A DNA stretch of 64,000 nucleotides from Pseudosulfitobacter sp. DSM 107133 (GTDB lineage: Bacteria > Pseudomonadota > Alphaproteobacteria > Rhodobacterales > Rhodobacteraceae), in contig NZ_CP085154.1 in the NCBI RefSeq assembly GCF_022788695.1, positions 496,001 to 560,000 of the forward strand. Direction: 5' to 3'. How positions within the stretch are numbered: the first letter of the stretch is position 1; each line of letters starts with the position of its first letter. Below, one piece after another: positions 26,232 through 35,458 of this stretch. The notes under the pieces are model-generated. The model was not told the origin of the DNA. It saw only the letters and a list, made by a program, of their open reading frames with translations, and did no database searches. The position numbers and the translations under genes are program-made.

Positions 26232-27443
26232 ATGTCAGTCGTCTCACTTGTCCGTAACGGAAACCTGATAGGTCTGCTCGTCGCGGATGCCATATTGGCG
26301 GCCTCAATGCCGATCCTGATCATCTTGGGGGGGCTTGCAGGGCTGATGCTTGCGCCGACGACAGCACTTGCGACATTGCCCGCTTCGCTTCAAACGCTGG
26401 CCTGGCTTTTTGCGGCCGCGCCATTCTCACTCTTGATGGGAAAACTGGGCCGTAAGGCGGGCTTCATCATAGGGGCAGTGCTGACGATTGTCGGGGCTTT
26501 GGTCGGCACATGGGCGTTGATGTCAGGCAGCTTCTTCCTGCTGTGTGCCGCACATCTGGTCCTGGGGATCGGCCTCACTTCGCATCAGTATTTCCGCTTT
26601 GCCGCCGCTGAGGTTGTCAGCAAGGAATGGCGACCGGTTGCGATATCTTTGGTACTGACGTCCGGGCTAATCGCGGCATTTGGTGGTCCGCAGATTTTCA
26701 TCATGACCAAAGACATTCTGGCACCGGTGCCGCTTGCAGGAGGCTACGCCGCGATTGCAGGGATTTCTCTCGTCGGAATTCTACCTTTGCTGGCGCTGCG
26801 GATTCCCATCCCGCCAACTCTCCCACGCGTGCCGTCAACCTCAAGATTTGCCTCGCTTGCGGTGCTGCGGCGCAGCGCCGTGCGCAAGGCTGTGCTTATC
26901 GGTGCAATCTCGCAGGGGGCCATGATGTTCATGATGGTCCCCACCACGCTTGCCATGATCGGCTGCGGCTTTTCCGAAGGCGTGGCGGGCGATGTCATCC
27001 GCTGGCACGTGGTCGCGATGTTTGCACCCAGTTTTTTCACCGGGTTCCTGATCAAACGTTTTAGCGCGACACCGGTTGTGACCGTCGGCTTGGGCCTGCT
27101 TGCACTGGCGGCGATATCGGGCGCAACCGGGCTGTCGGCTGGCAACTTTTACGGGGCTTTGGCGCTCTTGGGGGCTGGGTGGAATTTCAGCTATATCGGC
27201 GCAACGGATATGCTGGCCGAGGCCGTGACAGACGACGAAAAATCGGTCGTCCAAGGGGTCAACGACACGATGATCGCACTGGTCTCTACGATCTGCGCCT
27301 TCGCATCCGGTGCCGTGATCGCGGGACTGGGTTGGATCATCCTTTCTGCAATTACACTGGTGTTCGTCGCGCTTTCCTTTGCTGTCCTGGTTCTGGACAG
27401 ACGCGCAACAGCCCTTCCCTCCGCAAACGCGAACCAAGGATAA
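26232..27443 (+). CDS. MFS transporter
   Basis: 403 residues with about twelve hydrophobic helices and the MFS motif A loop between helices 2 and 3 (LLMGKLGRKAGFIIG). A longer hydrophilic loop near residue 195 separates the two halves. It probably exports or imports a small organic molecule. It diverges from the GlxA-type regulator and is followed closely (4 bases) by the DUF1272 gene, so they are likely one transcript. Confidence 0.9.
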   Translation: MSVVSLVRNGNLIGLLVADAILAASMPILIILGGLAGLMLAPTTALATLPASLQTLAWLFAAAPFSLLMGKLGRKAGFIIGAVLTIVGALVGTWALMSGSFFLLCAAHLVLGIGLTSHQYFRFAAAEVVSKEWRPVAISLVLTSGLIAAFGGPQIFIMTKDILAPVPLAGGYAAIAGISLVGILPLLALRIPIPPTLPRVPSTSRFASLAVLRRSAVRKAVLIGAISQGAMMFMMVPTTLAMIGCGFSEGVAGDVIRWHVVAMFAPSFFTGFLIKRFSATPVVTVGLGLLALAAISGATGLSAGNFYGALALLGAGWNFSYIGATDMLAEAVTDDEKSVVQGVNDTMIALVSTICAFASGAVIAGLGWIILSAITLVFVALSFAVLVLDRRATALPSANANQG

Positions 27444-27447
27444 AGCA

Positions 27448-27762
27448 ATGTTACTTCTCAGACCCAACTGTGAATGGTGTGATCGTGATCTGCCGCCGGA
27501 TTCACCGGATGCCCGGATCTGCACCTATGAATGCACATATTGCGCAGACTGCGTGGAAACCGTCTTGCACAACGTCTGCGCGACCTGCGGCGGTGGGTTC
27601 GTTCCAAGACCAATTCGTCCAAAGCATGCCTATCGCGACAACCTGAAGCTTGGACTAAAGAACGACCCCGCCACGACAGAACGCAAGCATACGAGATGGA
27701 CCCGTGCAGAAGTTGACAGCCAGGTCGAACGATTGCGCAACATTCCACCGTGTGATCGCTGA
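27448..27762 (+). CDS. DUF1272 zinc-ribbon-like protein
   Basis: 104 residues with Cys pairs C-E-W-C, C-T-Y-E-C-T-Y-C-A-D-C and C-A-T-C, the DUF1272 pattern that likely binds zinc. A basic C-terminus follows. AAGGA eight bases upstream fixes the start. It begins four bases after the MFS stop, in keeping with an MFS-DUF1272 pair. The function is unknown. Confidence 0.88.
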   Translation: MLLLRPNCEWCDRDLPPDSPDARICTYECTYCADCVETVLHNVCATCGGGFVPRPIRPKHAYRDNLKLGLKNDPATTERKHTRWTRAEVDSQVERLRNIPPCDR

Positions 27763-28017
27763 TGCGCGCGGTGTTGAAGATTGAACCGCTTTCAGTTCCG
27801 TAAGACGCAAAGCCGCATACGTTTCGCTTCCTGCCCACCCTAAGGCCGGTGACGTTCCACACCCCCTGAAAACCGGAAATGCGCAGTGCCCCGCATTGCG
27901 CTTTGGGCACGGCCGCCCGACGCGTGTGGTGGGCCGGCGCGTGTCCGCGTCAAAACGCATCTTGCCCCAGTGGGCAAAATTGCCGATATATCAGTCTGTA
28001 ACTTCAGGAGCCTGTCC

Positions 28018-28329
28018 ATGCGCGCACGAATCTACCAACCCGCCAAAACCGCCATGTCCTCGGGCACGGCGCGCACCAAGGGCTGGGTGCTGGAATTCGT
28101 CCCCGCCAGCGCGCGCACGGTTGACCCGCTGATGGGCTGGACCTCTTCCGATGATACCCAGGCGCAGGTGCGCCTGCGTTTCGGCACCCGCGCGCAGGCC
28201 GAAGACTATGCCCGCGAGAACGGCATCGACGCGGTGGTTCAAGACCCCAACAAACGCAAGGCCAACATTCGCCCCGGCGGCTACGGCGACAACTTCGCGA
28301 CCAACCGGCGCGGTGTCTGGACGCATTAG
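28018..28329 (+). CDS. Complex I NDUFS4-like (ETC complex I subunit) protein
   Basis: 103 residues matching the NDUFS4/18-kDa accessory subunit of NADH:ubiquinone oxidoreductase: [20 protein letters not shown], then [19 protein letters not shown] and [13 protein letters not shown], with the characteristic GW-x-SS-x-DT. Alphaproteobacterial complex I carries this subunit at the peripheral arm. The gene is away from the nuo operon, as is common. The start is set at the MRARIY methionine, where the family begins. Confidence 0.92.
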   Translation: MRARIYQPAKTAMSSGTARTKGWVLEFVPASARTVDPLMGWTSSDDTQAQVRLRFGTRAQAEDYARENGIDAVVQDPNKRKANIRPGGYGDNFATNRRGVWTH

Positions 28330-28341
28330 GCCCAAGGTTCC

Positions 28342-29226
28342 ATGAGAGTTTTCTTTACCGGTGGCAGCGGCAAGGCCGGCCGATGGGCCATCCGGCACTT
28401 GCAGGACCAAGGCCACCATGTGGTGAATGCGGACCGGTCACCATCCGGGCTGGAGTGCCCCGAACTGCTGGTCGACCTTTGCGACGCGGGGCAGGTCATT
28501 GGCGCGATGTCTCAGTTCGTGGACGGTGCCGAGCTGGACGCAGGCACTGGTGTTCCGAAATACGACGCGGTGGTGCATTTCGCGGCAATTCCCCGCGTCA
28601 TGATCGGCACTGACGGCGAATGTTTCCGGCAGAATACCCTGAGCACTTACAACGTCATCGAGGCGGCTGTGAAGCTGGGCATCCCGAAAGTGATCTTCGC
28701 CAGCTCTGAGACGACCTATGCCATATGTTTTGCAGACGGAGAGTTGAAACCGGACTTTGTGCCGGTGGATGAAACCCACCCGACCGTGCCCCACGACAGC
28801 TACGCCATGTCGAAGGTCTGCAACGAAATGACCGCGCGTTCCTTTCAGGCCCGGACCGGTGCCGACATTTACGGATTGCGGATCAACAACGTCATCGAGC
28901 CACATGAATATGCCGAGAACTTCCCCGCGTTCATGGAAAACCCGGCTTTGCGGCGGCGCAATATCTTCGCCTATATTGATGCACGCGATCTGGGGCATAT
29001 GGTCGACTGCTGCCTGAAAACCGACGGATTGGGGTTTGAGGTGTTCAACGTCTCGAACGACGACATGTCGGTCGGCATCACAACGGATCAGGTGATTGCG
29101 CAGTTCTATGAAGGTGTCGAAGTGCGTGGCACGATGGGCGCAACCGAGACGTTCTTTAGCAACAAGAAGGCCAAGCGGCTGGTCGGGTTCCGGCCAAAGC
29201 ACTCCTGGCGCGATGTTCTGGACTGA
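28342..29226 (+). CDS. NAD(P)-dependent epimerase/dehydratase (extended SDR)
   Basis: 294 residues. The Rossmann motif is TGGSGKAGRWA at the N-terminus (GxxGxxG type) and the active-site pair is YAMSK near residue 155 with an upstream FASSET. It acts on a nucleotide- or hydroxy-sugar-like substrate, not deducible. It begins 12 bases after the NDUFS4-like gene but probably belongs with the two oxidoreductase genes downstream. Confidence 0.85.
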   Translation: MRVFFTGGSGKAGRWAIRHLQDQGHHVVNADRSPSGLECPELLVDLCDAGQVIGAMSQFVDGAELDAGTGVPKYDAVVHFAAIPRVMIGTDGECFRQNTLSTYNVIEAAVKLGIPKVIFASSETTYAICFADGELKPDFVPVDETHPTVPHDSYAMSKVCNEMTARSFQARTGADIYGLRINNVIEPHEYAENFPAFMENPALRRRNIFAYIDARDLGHMVDCCLKTDGLGFEVFNVSNDDMSVGITTDQVIAQFYEGVEVRGTMGATETFFSNKKAKRLVGFRPKHSWRDVLD

Positions 29227-29427
29227 ACGGCCCCGCGCCTTGAATTGAAAACTGCGTGACCGGAACGCGGCAGCGCGCGTCCAAAGGATCGTACCGGCCA
29301 AAGTCCCGCAAAAGCCGTTCGGCGGATCAAAGTGGGGTTGCGCCGCATTTGTGTGTCGCAGACCCTTGGCAAAGCGCCACCAAGCGTGGTGTGGTCTGGC
29401 GGAAACCTGTTGGCTTGGGACCTCTCT

Positions 29428-30663
29428 ATGAACGCTCGCAATTTTGCTTCGCCCGACTACGACGCCTATACCGTGCCTGTGCACGAGACCTATGATGTCA
29501 TCCTGATCGGTGGCGCGATGTATGGGTCGTCTGTGGCCTGGTGGCTGACACATCTGAGCTTTGACGGCCGTATTCTGGTGGTCGAGCGCGACCCAAGCTA
29601 TGCGATGTGTTCCACCGCCCATACCAACAGCTGCATCCGCCAGCAGTTCAGCAATCAGGTGAACGTGCAAATATCGCAGTTCGGGGCGGATTTCGTTCAG
29701 AACATGCGCGACCATATGGGCGACCCGCAGGTGCCGAACCTGCCGATCCAGTCGTTCGGCTATATGTATCTGGCCGAGACCGATGCACAGGCCGAAAAGC
29801 TGCGTCAGGCCCAGCAGGTTCAGGCGGCCTGCGGGGCCGGCACGCGCCACATGAGCGCCGCCGAGATCAAGGCGGCCTATCCGTTCTACAACATGGACGA
29901 CATTGTCGCAGGCAATCACAACCTGATCGACGAGGGCTATTTCGACGGTGGCACCGTGTTCGACTGGTTCCGCAAGGGCGCGCGCGCAAAAGGGGTGGAA
30001 TATGTCGCCAACGCGGTCACGGGCCTGTCCCTGAACGCAGCCGGCACGCAGGTCACCGGCGTAACACTGGCCACGGGGCAGCAGATTGCCTGTGGCACCG
30101 TTGTGAACGCCGCAGGGCCGCGTGCGGCACAGGTGGCGGCGATGGCGGGCATCGCGCTGCCGGTCGAGCCGCGCAAACGGTTCACCTTTGTCTTTGCCGC
30201 CGCACAGCGGCTGGACCGCGACCTGCCGCTGACCATTGACCCCAGCGGTGTGCACATGCGCAGCGACGGGCTGTATTACATGGCAGGCTGTCCGCCCGAT
30301 GATGACGCTGCGGTTGATGCCGATGACTTTGCCGCCGATCACAGCATTTGGGAAAACAAGGTCTGGCCGGTTCTGGCCCACCGCGTTCCCCAGTTCGAGC
30401 AGATCAAGCTGGTGAATGAATGGGTTGGCCACTATGCCTTTAACACGCTCGATCAGAATGCCATTCTGGGGCCACATCCAGAGGTCGGCAACTTTGTCTT
30501 CGTGAACGGGTTTTCGGGCCACGGCCTGCAACAAGCGCCCGCCATCGGACGGGGCACCGCCGAGCACATCATACACGGGGAATACCGGTCGCTTGACCTG
30601 ACCTCATTCCACTTTGACCGCATCGCACAGGGCGCAGGCTTTGTCGAAACGGCCATCATCTAA
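29428..30663 (+). CDS. FAD-dependent oxidoreductase (DAO/GlpO fold)
   Basis: 411 residues. The FAD-binding start is YDVILIGGAMYGSSVAWWL, with the ribose-binding acid in VVERD. The DAO signature GFSGHGLQQAPAIGRG lies near the C-terminus. Such enzymes oxidise amines or amino acids (sarcosine, proline, D-amino acids). The start at MNARNFASP is about 30 residues before the motif; a longer upstream frame looks non-coding. It is between two NAD-dependent dehydrogenases, which suggests one pathway. Confidence 0.85.
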   Translation: MNARNFASPDYDAYTVPVHETYDVILIGGAMYGSSVAWWLTHLSFDGRILVVERDPSYAMCSTAHTNSCIRQQFSNQVNVQISQFGADFVQNMRDHMGDPQVPNLPIQSFGYMYLAETDAQAEKLRQAQQVQAACGAGTRHMSAAEIKAAYPFYNMDDIVAGNHNLIDEGYFDGGTVFDWFRKGARAKGVEYVANAVTGLSLNAAGTQVTGVTLATGQQIACGTVVNAAGPRAAQVAAMAGIALPVEPRKRFTFVFAAAQRLDRDLPLTIDPSGVHMRSDGLYYMAGCPPDDDAAVDADDFAADHSIWENKVWPVLAHRVPQFEQIKLVNEWVGHYAFNTLDQNAILGPHPEVGNFVFVNGFSGHGLQQAPAIGRGTAEHIIHGEYRSLDLTSFHFDRIAQGAGFVETAII

Positions 30664-30674
30664 AGGACGTATCC

Positions 30675-31511
30675 ATGCTGAATAAAATCGTACTCACAGG
30701 TGCTGCGGGTGCGCTGGGCGATGCCCTGCGTGCACAGCTGTCGAAAATGGCCAGAGAGCTGGTGTCGACCGACATCGTCGAGGCGAAAAGCGATCTGTTG
30801 GCGAATGAAACATGGATTACCGCCGATCTGGGCAATTTCGATCCGGTGCTGAAGCTGATGGAGGGCGCCAGCATGGTTGTCCACTTTGGGGCCATCGCCA
30901 ATGAATCGGATTTTGAATCGATCCTGCATTCGAACTTTCGTGGCACCTATAACATCTGGGAGGCCGCGCGGCGGCACGGGGTGCAGCGGGTTGTCTATGC
31001 CTCGTCGATCCACGCGGTCGGCATGTACCCCAAGAACCAGCACATCGGCGTCGACACGCCGCACCGCCCCGATACGTTCTACGGGCTGGCCAAATGCTTT
31101 GGCGAAAATCTGGGCCGCATGATGTGGGAGAAAAACGGGATCGAAGCGGTGTGTCTGCGCATCCTGTCCGCCGCGCCTGTGCGCAGCACGCGGGCGCTGG
31201 GCACATGGCTGTCGATGCCGGATCTGGTGCATCTGGTCACGCGCGCGATTGACACGCCGACCACCGAATTCACCATCATCTATGGTGTGTCCAACAACGA
31301 CCGCTGCCCCGTGGACAATTCGGGCGCTGCGTTTCTGGGGTATAGGCCGCAGGACAACGCGGAACAGTTCGCCGAAGAGATGTTTGCCGAAGCGGCCCCC
31401 GCCGATCCGTCCGACCCGGCGCAGACGCGCCATGGCGGCCCCTTTGCGACCATCCCCTTTGGTCAGGGCGTGGACCTGAGCAAGATGGGCGGCAGCCAGT
31501 CAGAGGATTAA
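30675..31511 (+). CDS. Uronate-dehydrogenase-like NAD(P)-dependent oxidoreductase
   Basis: 278 residues. The Rossmann motif is TGAAGALGDAL, the catalytic pair is YGLAKCFGENLGRMMW and SSIHAVGMYP precedes it. Its length and these blocks match bacterial uronate dehydrogenases, which oxidise galacturonate or glucuronate to aldaro-lactones. The assignment to uronate is by family resemblance only; close relatives act on other sugars. It begins 11 bases after the FAD enzyme stop, so the two are co-transcribed. No sugar transporter is in this cluster. Confidence 0.82.
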   Translation: MLNKIVLTGAAGALGDALRAQLSKMARELVSTDIVEAKSDLLANETWITADLGNFDPVLKLMEGASMVVHFGAIANESDFESILHSNFRGTYNIWEAARRHGVQRVVYASSIHAVGMYPKNQHIGVDTPHRPDTFYGLAKCFGENLGRMMWEKNGIEAVCLRILSAAPVRSTRALGTWLSMPDLVHLVTRAIDTPTTEFTIIYGVSNNDRCPVDNSGAAFLGYRPQDNAEQFAEEMFAEAAPADPSDPAQTRHGGPFATIPFGQGVDLSKMGGSQSED

Positions 31512-31558
31512 GGCAGAACGGGGCGGCGCTGTTGCGTCGCCCCGTCGCCCCGTTGCAT

Positions 31559-32164
31559 CTAGATGTCGAAAAAGATCGTCTCGTCCGGCCCTTGCAGGTG
31601 GATGTCGAACAGATAGGTGCCATCGCCCTGCGGCTGTCCCATCAGCGTCGGCACGCGCACCTGATGTTCGATGCGCCCCAGCACCGGATCGGCGGCGTTG
31701 GCCTCGGCTTCGTCCGCGAAATACATCCGCGTGTGCAGGCCCAGATTGATGCCGCGCGCCACGATCCACAGCGTCACATGCGGGGCCATCAGCGTGCCGT
31801 CGCGGTTTTGCACCGCACCCGGTTTGATGGTGTCGAACCGGAACGTGCCGTCGTCCATATCCGTGGCGCACCGCCCCCAGCCAAATACGTCAGGGTCCGC
31901 ACCGTCCTGACCGGGATAAATGCCACTTGCATCCGCCTGCCAGATTTCCAGCAGCGCGTCGCGCAGGGGGGTGCCGGTGCCGTCCAATACGCGGCCCGTG
32001 ATGGTGATCCGTTCACCCTTTGGCGCGTCGCCCAGCATGGTGGTGCCCAGATCGGCGTCATAAACGCCGGTGATGCCGCTGAAATTCGGCGTCAGGCCGA
32101 TGTGAACATAGGGGCCGGCCGTCTGCGACGGGCTTTCTTTCAGGTTGTCCAGTTTCTGTACCAT
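31559..32164 (-). CDS. pcaG: Protocatechuate 3,4-dioxygenase alpha subunit
   Basis: The non-catalytic-type alpha subunit (201 residues) of the ferric intradiol dioxygenase that opens protocatechuate to 3-carboxy-cis,cis-muconate. GPYVHIGLTPNF at the start and ALLEIWQADASGIYPGQDG identify the family. Its ATG overlaps the pcaH stop by one base (TAATG), so translation is coupled. It is the last gene of the pobA-pcaCHG operon. Confidence 0.94.
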   Translation of the reverse strand: MVQKLDNLKESPSQTAGPYVHIGLTPNFSGITGVYDADLGTTMLGDAPKGERITITGRVLDGTGTPLRDALLEIWQADASGIYPGQDGADPDVFGWGRCATDMDDGTFRFDTIKPGAVQNRDGTLMAPHVTLWIVARGINLGLHTRMYFADEAEANAADPVLGRIEHQVRVPTLMGQPQGDGTYLFDIHLQGPDETIFFDI

Positions 32165-32895
32165 TACAGCCCCTCCATCCGGTTTTCGAACATGGTCTGG
32201 CGCACGCCGCGCAGCACGATGTCGAACTTGTAGGCGCGTGCGTCCATCGGCACGGTGCGGCGCATGTCCAGCGCCGCCACCAGCGTTTCAATCGCTTCGC
32301 GCGACGGGATGGTGCCGACGATGGGGCATTGCCAGATCATCGGATCGCCTTCGAAATACATCTGGGTGATCAGACGCTGGCCAAAGGACGCCCCGAAGAT
32401 CGAAAAGTGGATATGCGCAGGCCGCCAGTCGTTCGGACCATTGGGCCAAGGGTAGGGGCCGGGCTGGATCGTGCGGAATTCGTAGTTGCCGTGCGCGTCA
32501 GTGATGACACGCCCGCAACCGCCAAAATTCGGGTCCAGCGGCGCCAGATAGCTTTCTTTCTTGTGACGATAGCGGCCACCGGCATTGGCCTGCCAGACCT
32601 CGACCAGCGCATTCGGCACGCCGCGCCCGTTTTCGTCCAGCACGCGGCCATAAACGATGATGCGCGGCCCGATGGCGGATTGCCCGTCTTTGGCAAAGTT
32701 GTGGATCAGGTCGCCGTCCTGCGGGCCCAGAATGCCGCGTGTGAACACGGGGCCGGTGTCTTCGCTCAGCGTCGAAGGCATCGACAGCGGGGCGGCAGCA
32801 GGCGACCGTTTGACGCTGGTTTTGTACAGCGGTGTCAGCGCGGGCGGGTGCCAGTTGCGGTCCCGGTGGAACAATCCAGAAGGTTTGTCGGTCAC
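32164..32895 (-). CDS. pcaH: Protocatechuate 3,4-dioxygenase beta subunit
   Basis: The iron-binding subunit (243 residues). The intradiol motif has Tyr/His/Tyr/His ligands: [18 protein letters not shown] and [15 protein letters not shown] are visible near residues 105 and 155. It forms an oligomer with PcaG. Its start overlaps the pcaC stop (ATGA), consistent with one transcript. Confidence 0.95.
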   Translation of the reverse strand: MTDKPSGLFHRDRNWHPPALTPLYKTSVKRSPAAAPLSMPSTLSEDTGPVFTRGILGPQDGDLIHNFAKDGQSAIGPRIIVYGRVLDENGRGVPNALVEVWQANAGGRYRHKKESYLAPLDPNFGGCGRVITDAHGNYEFRTIQPGPYPWPNGPNDWRPAHIHFSIFGASFGQRLITQMYFEGDPMIWQCPIVGTIPSREAIETLVAALDMRRTVPMDARAYKFDIVLRGVRQTMFENRMEGL

Positions 32896-33272
32896 TGTGT
32901 TTCCTCCATTTCGGCATAGGTCGCCTTGGCCAAGGCTATCGCGTGATTGGCCTTGGGAACACCCGCGTAAACGGCGACGTGCTGAAAGGCCTCGATCACG
33001 TCCTGTTTGCTGGCACCCGTGCGCGCCGTGGCGCGGATATGCATCGGGATTTCGGAAAAGTTGCCCGTCGCGGCCAGCAGCGCCAGCGTCAGCATCGACC
33101 GCTCGCGGCGGCTGATGGCGTCACTGGCCCAAAGCGTGCCCCAGGCGGTCTCGGTGATCAGGTCCTGAAACGGGGCGTCAAATTCGGTCTTGTTGGCTTC
33201 GGCACGGTCGACGTGGGCATCGCCCAACACTTCGCGGCGTACTTTCATACCGATATCTGTCTTGTCGCTCAT
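32892..33272 (-). CDS. pcaC: 4-carboxymuconolactone decarboxylase
   Basis: A 126-residue CMD-fold enzyme that decarboxylates gamma-carboxymuconolactone to beta-ketoadipate enol-lactone. It has the pattern [16 protein letters not shown] and [19 protein letters not shown] typical of PcaC. The start at MSDKTDIG lies 11 bases after pobA. No pcaB (cycloisomerase) or pcaD (lactonase) gene is adjacent, unlike the usual pcaDCHGB order, so those must be elsewhere. Confidence 0.94.
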   Translation of the reverse strand: MSDKTDIGMKVRREVLGDAHVDRAEANKTEFDAPFQDLITETAWGTLWASDAISRRERSMLTLALLAATGNFSEIPMHIRATARTGASKQDVIEAFQHVAVYAGVPKANHAIALAKATYAEMEETQ

Positions 33273-33283
33273 GTGGGATATCC

Positions 33284-34453
33284 TCAGTAGGGCAGGCCGA
33301 CGTAATTCTGGGCCATGACGGCTTGGGCGGCGGGGCTTTCGCGCAGAAAGGCCAGCTCGGCCAGTTGCATCTTCTTGTCGAATTCGGACTGGCCGGGATA
33401 GGTGTGCATCAGGTTCGAGAACCACCAGCTGAACCGCTCGGCCTTCCACACACGCGCAAGGGCGCGTTCGGAATACTGGTCGATGCCGTCGCTGTTGCCG
33501 TCCAGATAGAACTGTTTCAACCCGTTAAACAGATAGTGCACGTCAGAGGCGGCAGTGTTCAGCCCCTTGGCACCTGTGGGGGGCACGATATGGGCGGCGT
33601 CGCCACACAGGAACAGGCGGCCCCAGCGCATCGGCTCGGTCACAAAGGACCGCAGCGGCGCGATGGATTTCTCGATGCTGGGTCCGGTGACGATGGTGTC
33701 GGCAGCACTTTGCGGGATGCGGCGTTTCAGCTCTTCCCAGAACGCATCGTCCGACCATGCGTCGACACTGTCGGTGACCGGGCACTGGATGTAATAGCGG
33801 CTGAGGTGGGCGTTGCGCATGCTGCACAGGGCGAAACCGCGTTCCGAGTTGGAATAGATCAGCTCGTCGTCCACGGGGGGCGTTTCCGACAGGATGCCAA
33901 GCCAACCAAAGGGATAGACCTTTTCATACTCGCGCCGCTGCGCTTCGGGGATGGTTTTGCGGCTGACGCCGTGGAACCCGTCGCATCCGGCGATAAAGTC
34001 GCAGTCGATCCGGCTTTGCTGTCCACCCTTGGTATAGGTCACATAGGGCGCGTCGGTCTTGGCGTCGTGGATCACCACGTCTTCGACCTCGTAGATCGTT
34101 TGCAACCCGGCCTTGTCGCGGGCTTCGTACAGGTCGCGGGTCACTTCGGTCTGGCCGTAGACCATGACCGAGCTGCCGGTATGTTCCGCAAAGTCGATGC
34201 GGAACATGTCGCCCTCGTAGCCGACCATCGTCCCGTCGTGAATATAGCCTTCGGCGTGCATACGCTCGGAAACACCGGCCTGTTCCATCAGCCCGACAAG
34301 CCCGCGTTCCAGCACGCCCGCACGGATGCGGGACAGCACATAGGACTGGGTTTTGCGTTCCAGCACAACGGCGTCGACGCCTTGTGTGTGCAACAACTGA
34401 CCCAAAAGCAGACCCGATGGCCCGCCACCGATAATGACAACTTGTGTGCGCAT
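33284..34453 (-). CDS. pobA: 4-hydroxybenzoate 3-monooxygenase
   Basis: The FAD- and NADPH-dependent hydroxylase (389 residues) that converts 4-hydroxybenzoate to protocatechuate. FAD-binding GGGPSGLLLGQLL at the N-terminus and LCGDAAHIVPPTGAKGLN near residue 290 are present. It heads the pobA-pcaCHG operon, divergent from the pcaQ-type regulator, linking substrate hydroxylation to ring cleavage in one transcript. Confidence 0.96.
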   Translation of the reverse strand: MRTQVVIIGGGPSGLLLGQLLHTQGVDAVVLERKTQSYVLSRIRAGVLERGLVGLMEQAGVSERMHAEGYIHDGTMVGYEGDMFRIDFAEHTGSSVMVYGQTEVTRDLYEARDKAGLQTIYEVEDVVIHDAKTDAPYVTYTKGGQQSRIDCDFIAGCDGFHGVSRKTIPEAQRREYEKVYPFGWLGILSETPPVDDELIYSNSERGFALCSMRNAHLSRYYIQCPVTDSVDAWSDDAFWEELKRRIPQSAADTIVTGPSIEKSIAPLRSFVTEPMRWGRLFLCGDAAHIVPPTGAKGLNTAASDVHYLFNGLKQFYLDGNSDGIDQYSERALARVWKAERFSWWFSNLMHTYPGQSEFDKKMQLAELAFLRESPAAQAVMAQNYVGLPY

Positions 34454-34544
34454 AGTGGATTCCTCTCTCTTTCCTCAAACTTAATGGTGTTTCTGCGCAA
34501 GTAAATTGATATGTTGGGCGTATAACTTATCATTTCTGGTAACT

Positions 34545-35456
34545 ATGATCGACCTGCGCATTAAATTCCGCCACATCCAGTGTTTTGTCGAAATTGTCCG
34601 GCAGGGCAGCCTCAAGGGCGCATCCGAGCGGTTGCACCTGACCCAGCCTGCGGTGTCGCGCACGCTGAAAGAGCTGGAAGAGACCTTGGGTGCAACGCTG
34701 CTGGAACGTGACAGGGGTGGTGTGACCCTGACACCGCAGGGCGAGGTGTTCTGGCATTTCGCCCAAACGTCGATGGCGGCGTTGCAACAGGGTCTGGACG
34801 GTGTTGACCAGATGGTGCGGGGCGGGCGCACGGTGGCGGCGGTGGGGGCCTTGCCCTCGGTCGCGGCCAGCCTGATGCCGCAGGTGGTGGCCCATCTTCA
34901 GACGGCGGCCCCCAACATGCAGATGCACATCGTTGAAGGGGCGCACGGCGATCTGGTGGGGCGCTTGCGGGCGGGCGCGCTGGACATGGTGATCGGACGG
35001 TTGGGCGCAGTGGAAACCATGCAAGGGCTGTCGTTCACGCAGCTTTATACCGAAGTGGTCGACATGGTCGTGCGCCCGGACCATCCGTTGCTGCATGCGC
35101 CGCGTCTGGCATCGCTGCGCGACTGGCCGGTGATCTATCCGCCCCGTGACAGTGCGATTTACGGATTGGTGGAAAGCTTCATGCTGGCCAATGGCATCGG
35201 GGATCTGCCCGACAAACTTGAAACGGTGTCGGGTGCCTTTGCCCATGTCTATACACCTGCGTCAGATGCGGTGTGGATCATCTCGCACGGGGTCGTGGCC
35301 CCTGCGCTGGCGGCGGGACGACTGGCGCGCCTGCCGTTCGACACCGGGCCGACGCGCGGCCCTATCGGCGTGATGACCCGCGCGGGGCAGACCGCCAGTG
35401 CCGCATCCGACACCGTGATGCTGGCAATCCGCAAGGTGCTGGCGGACCGCGACTGA
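34545..35456 (+). CDS. pcaQ: PcaQ-type LysR regulator of the pob/pca genes
   Basis: 303 residues. The N-terminal LysR helix-turn-helix is FRHIQCFVEIVRQGSLKGASERLHL followed by TQPAVSRTLKELEETLG; a C-terminal effector domain follows. Position and sequence resemble PcaQ, which activates protocatechuate catabolism on binding beta-carboxymuconate or beta-ketoadipate. The start is MIDLRIKFRH rather than an upstream ATG because the HTH begins right there. It diverges from pobA; a TATAAC-GGTAAC type pair in the gap (about 34520-34541) may be its site, but this is weak. Confidence 0.86.
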   Translation: MIDLRIKFRHIQCFVEIVRQGSLKGASERLHLTQPAVSRTLKELEETLGATLLERDRGGVTLTPQGEVFWHFAQTSMAALQQGLDGVDQMVRGGRTVAAVGALPSVAASLMPQVVAHLQTAAPNMQMHIVEGAHGDLVGRLRAGALDMVIGRLGAVETMQGLSFTQLYTEVVDMVVRPDHPLLHAPRLASLRDWPVIYPPRDSAIYGLVESFMLANGIGDLPDKLETVSGAFAHVYTPASDAVWIISHGVVAPALAAGRLARLPFDTGPTRGPIGVMTRAGQTASAASDTVMLAIRKVLADRD

Positions 35457-35458
35457 GT

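Noticed and set aside
28438..30576. Long minus-strand open frame opposite the oxidoreductase genes
   Set aside because: It crosses two genes with clear Rossmann motifs on the plus strand; composition is shadow-like.
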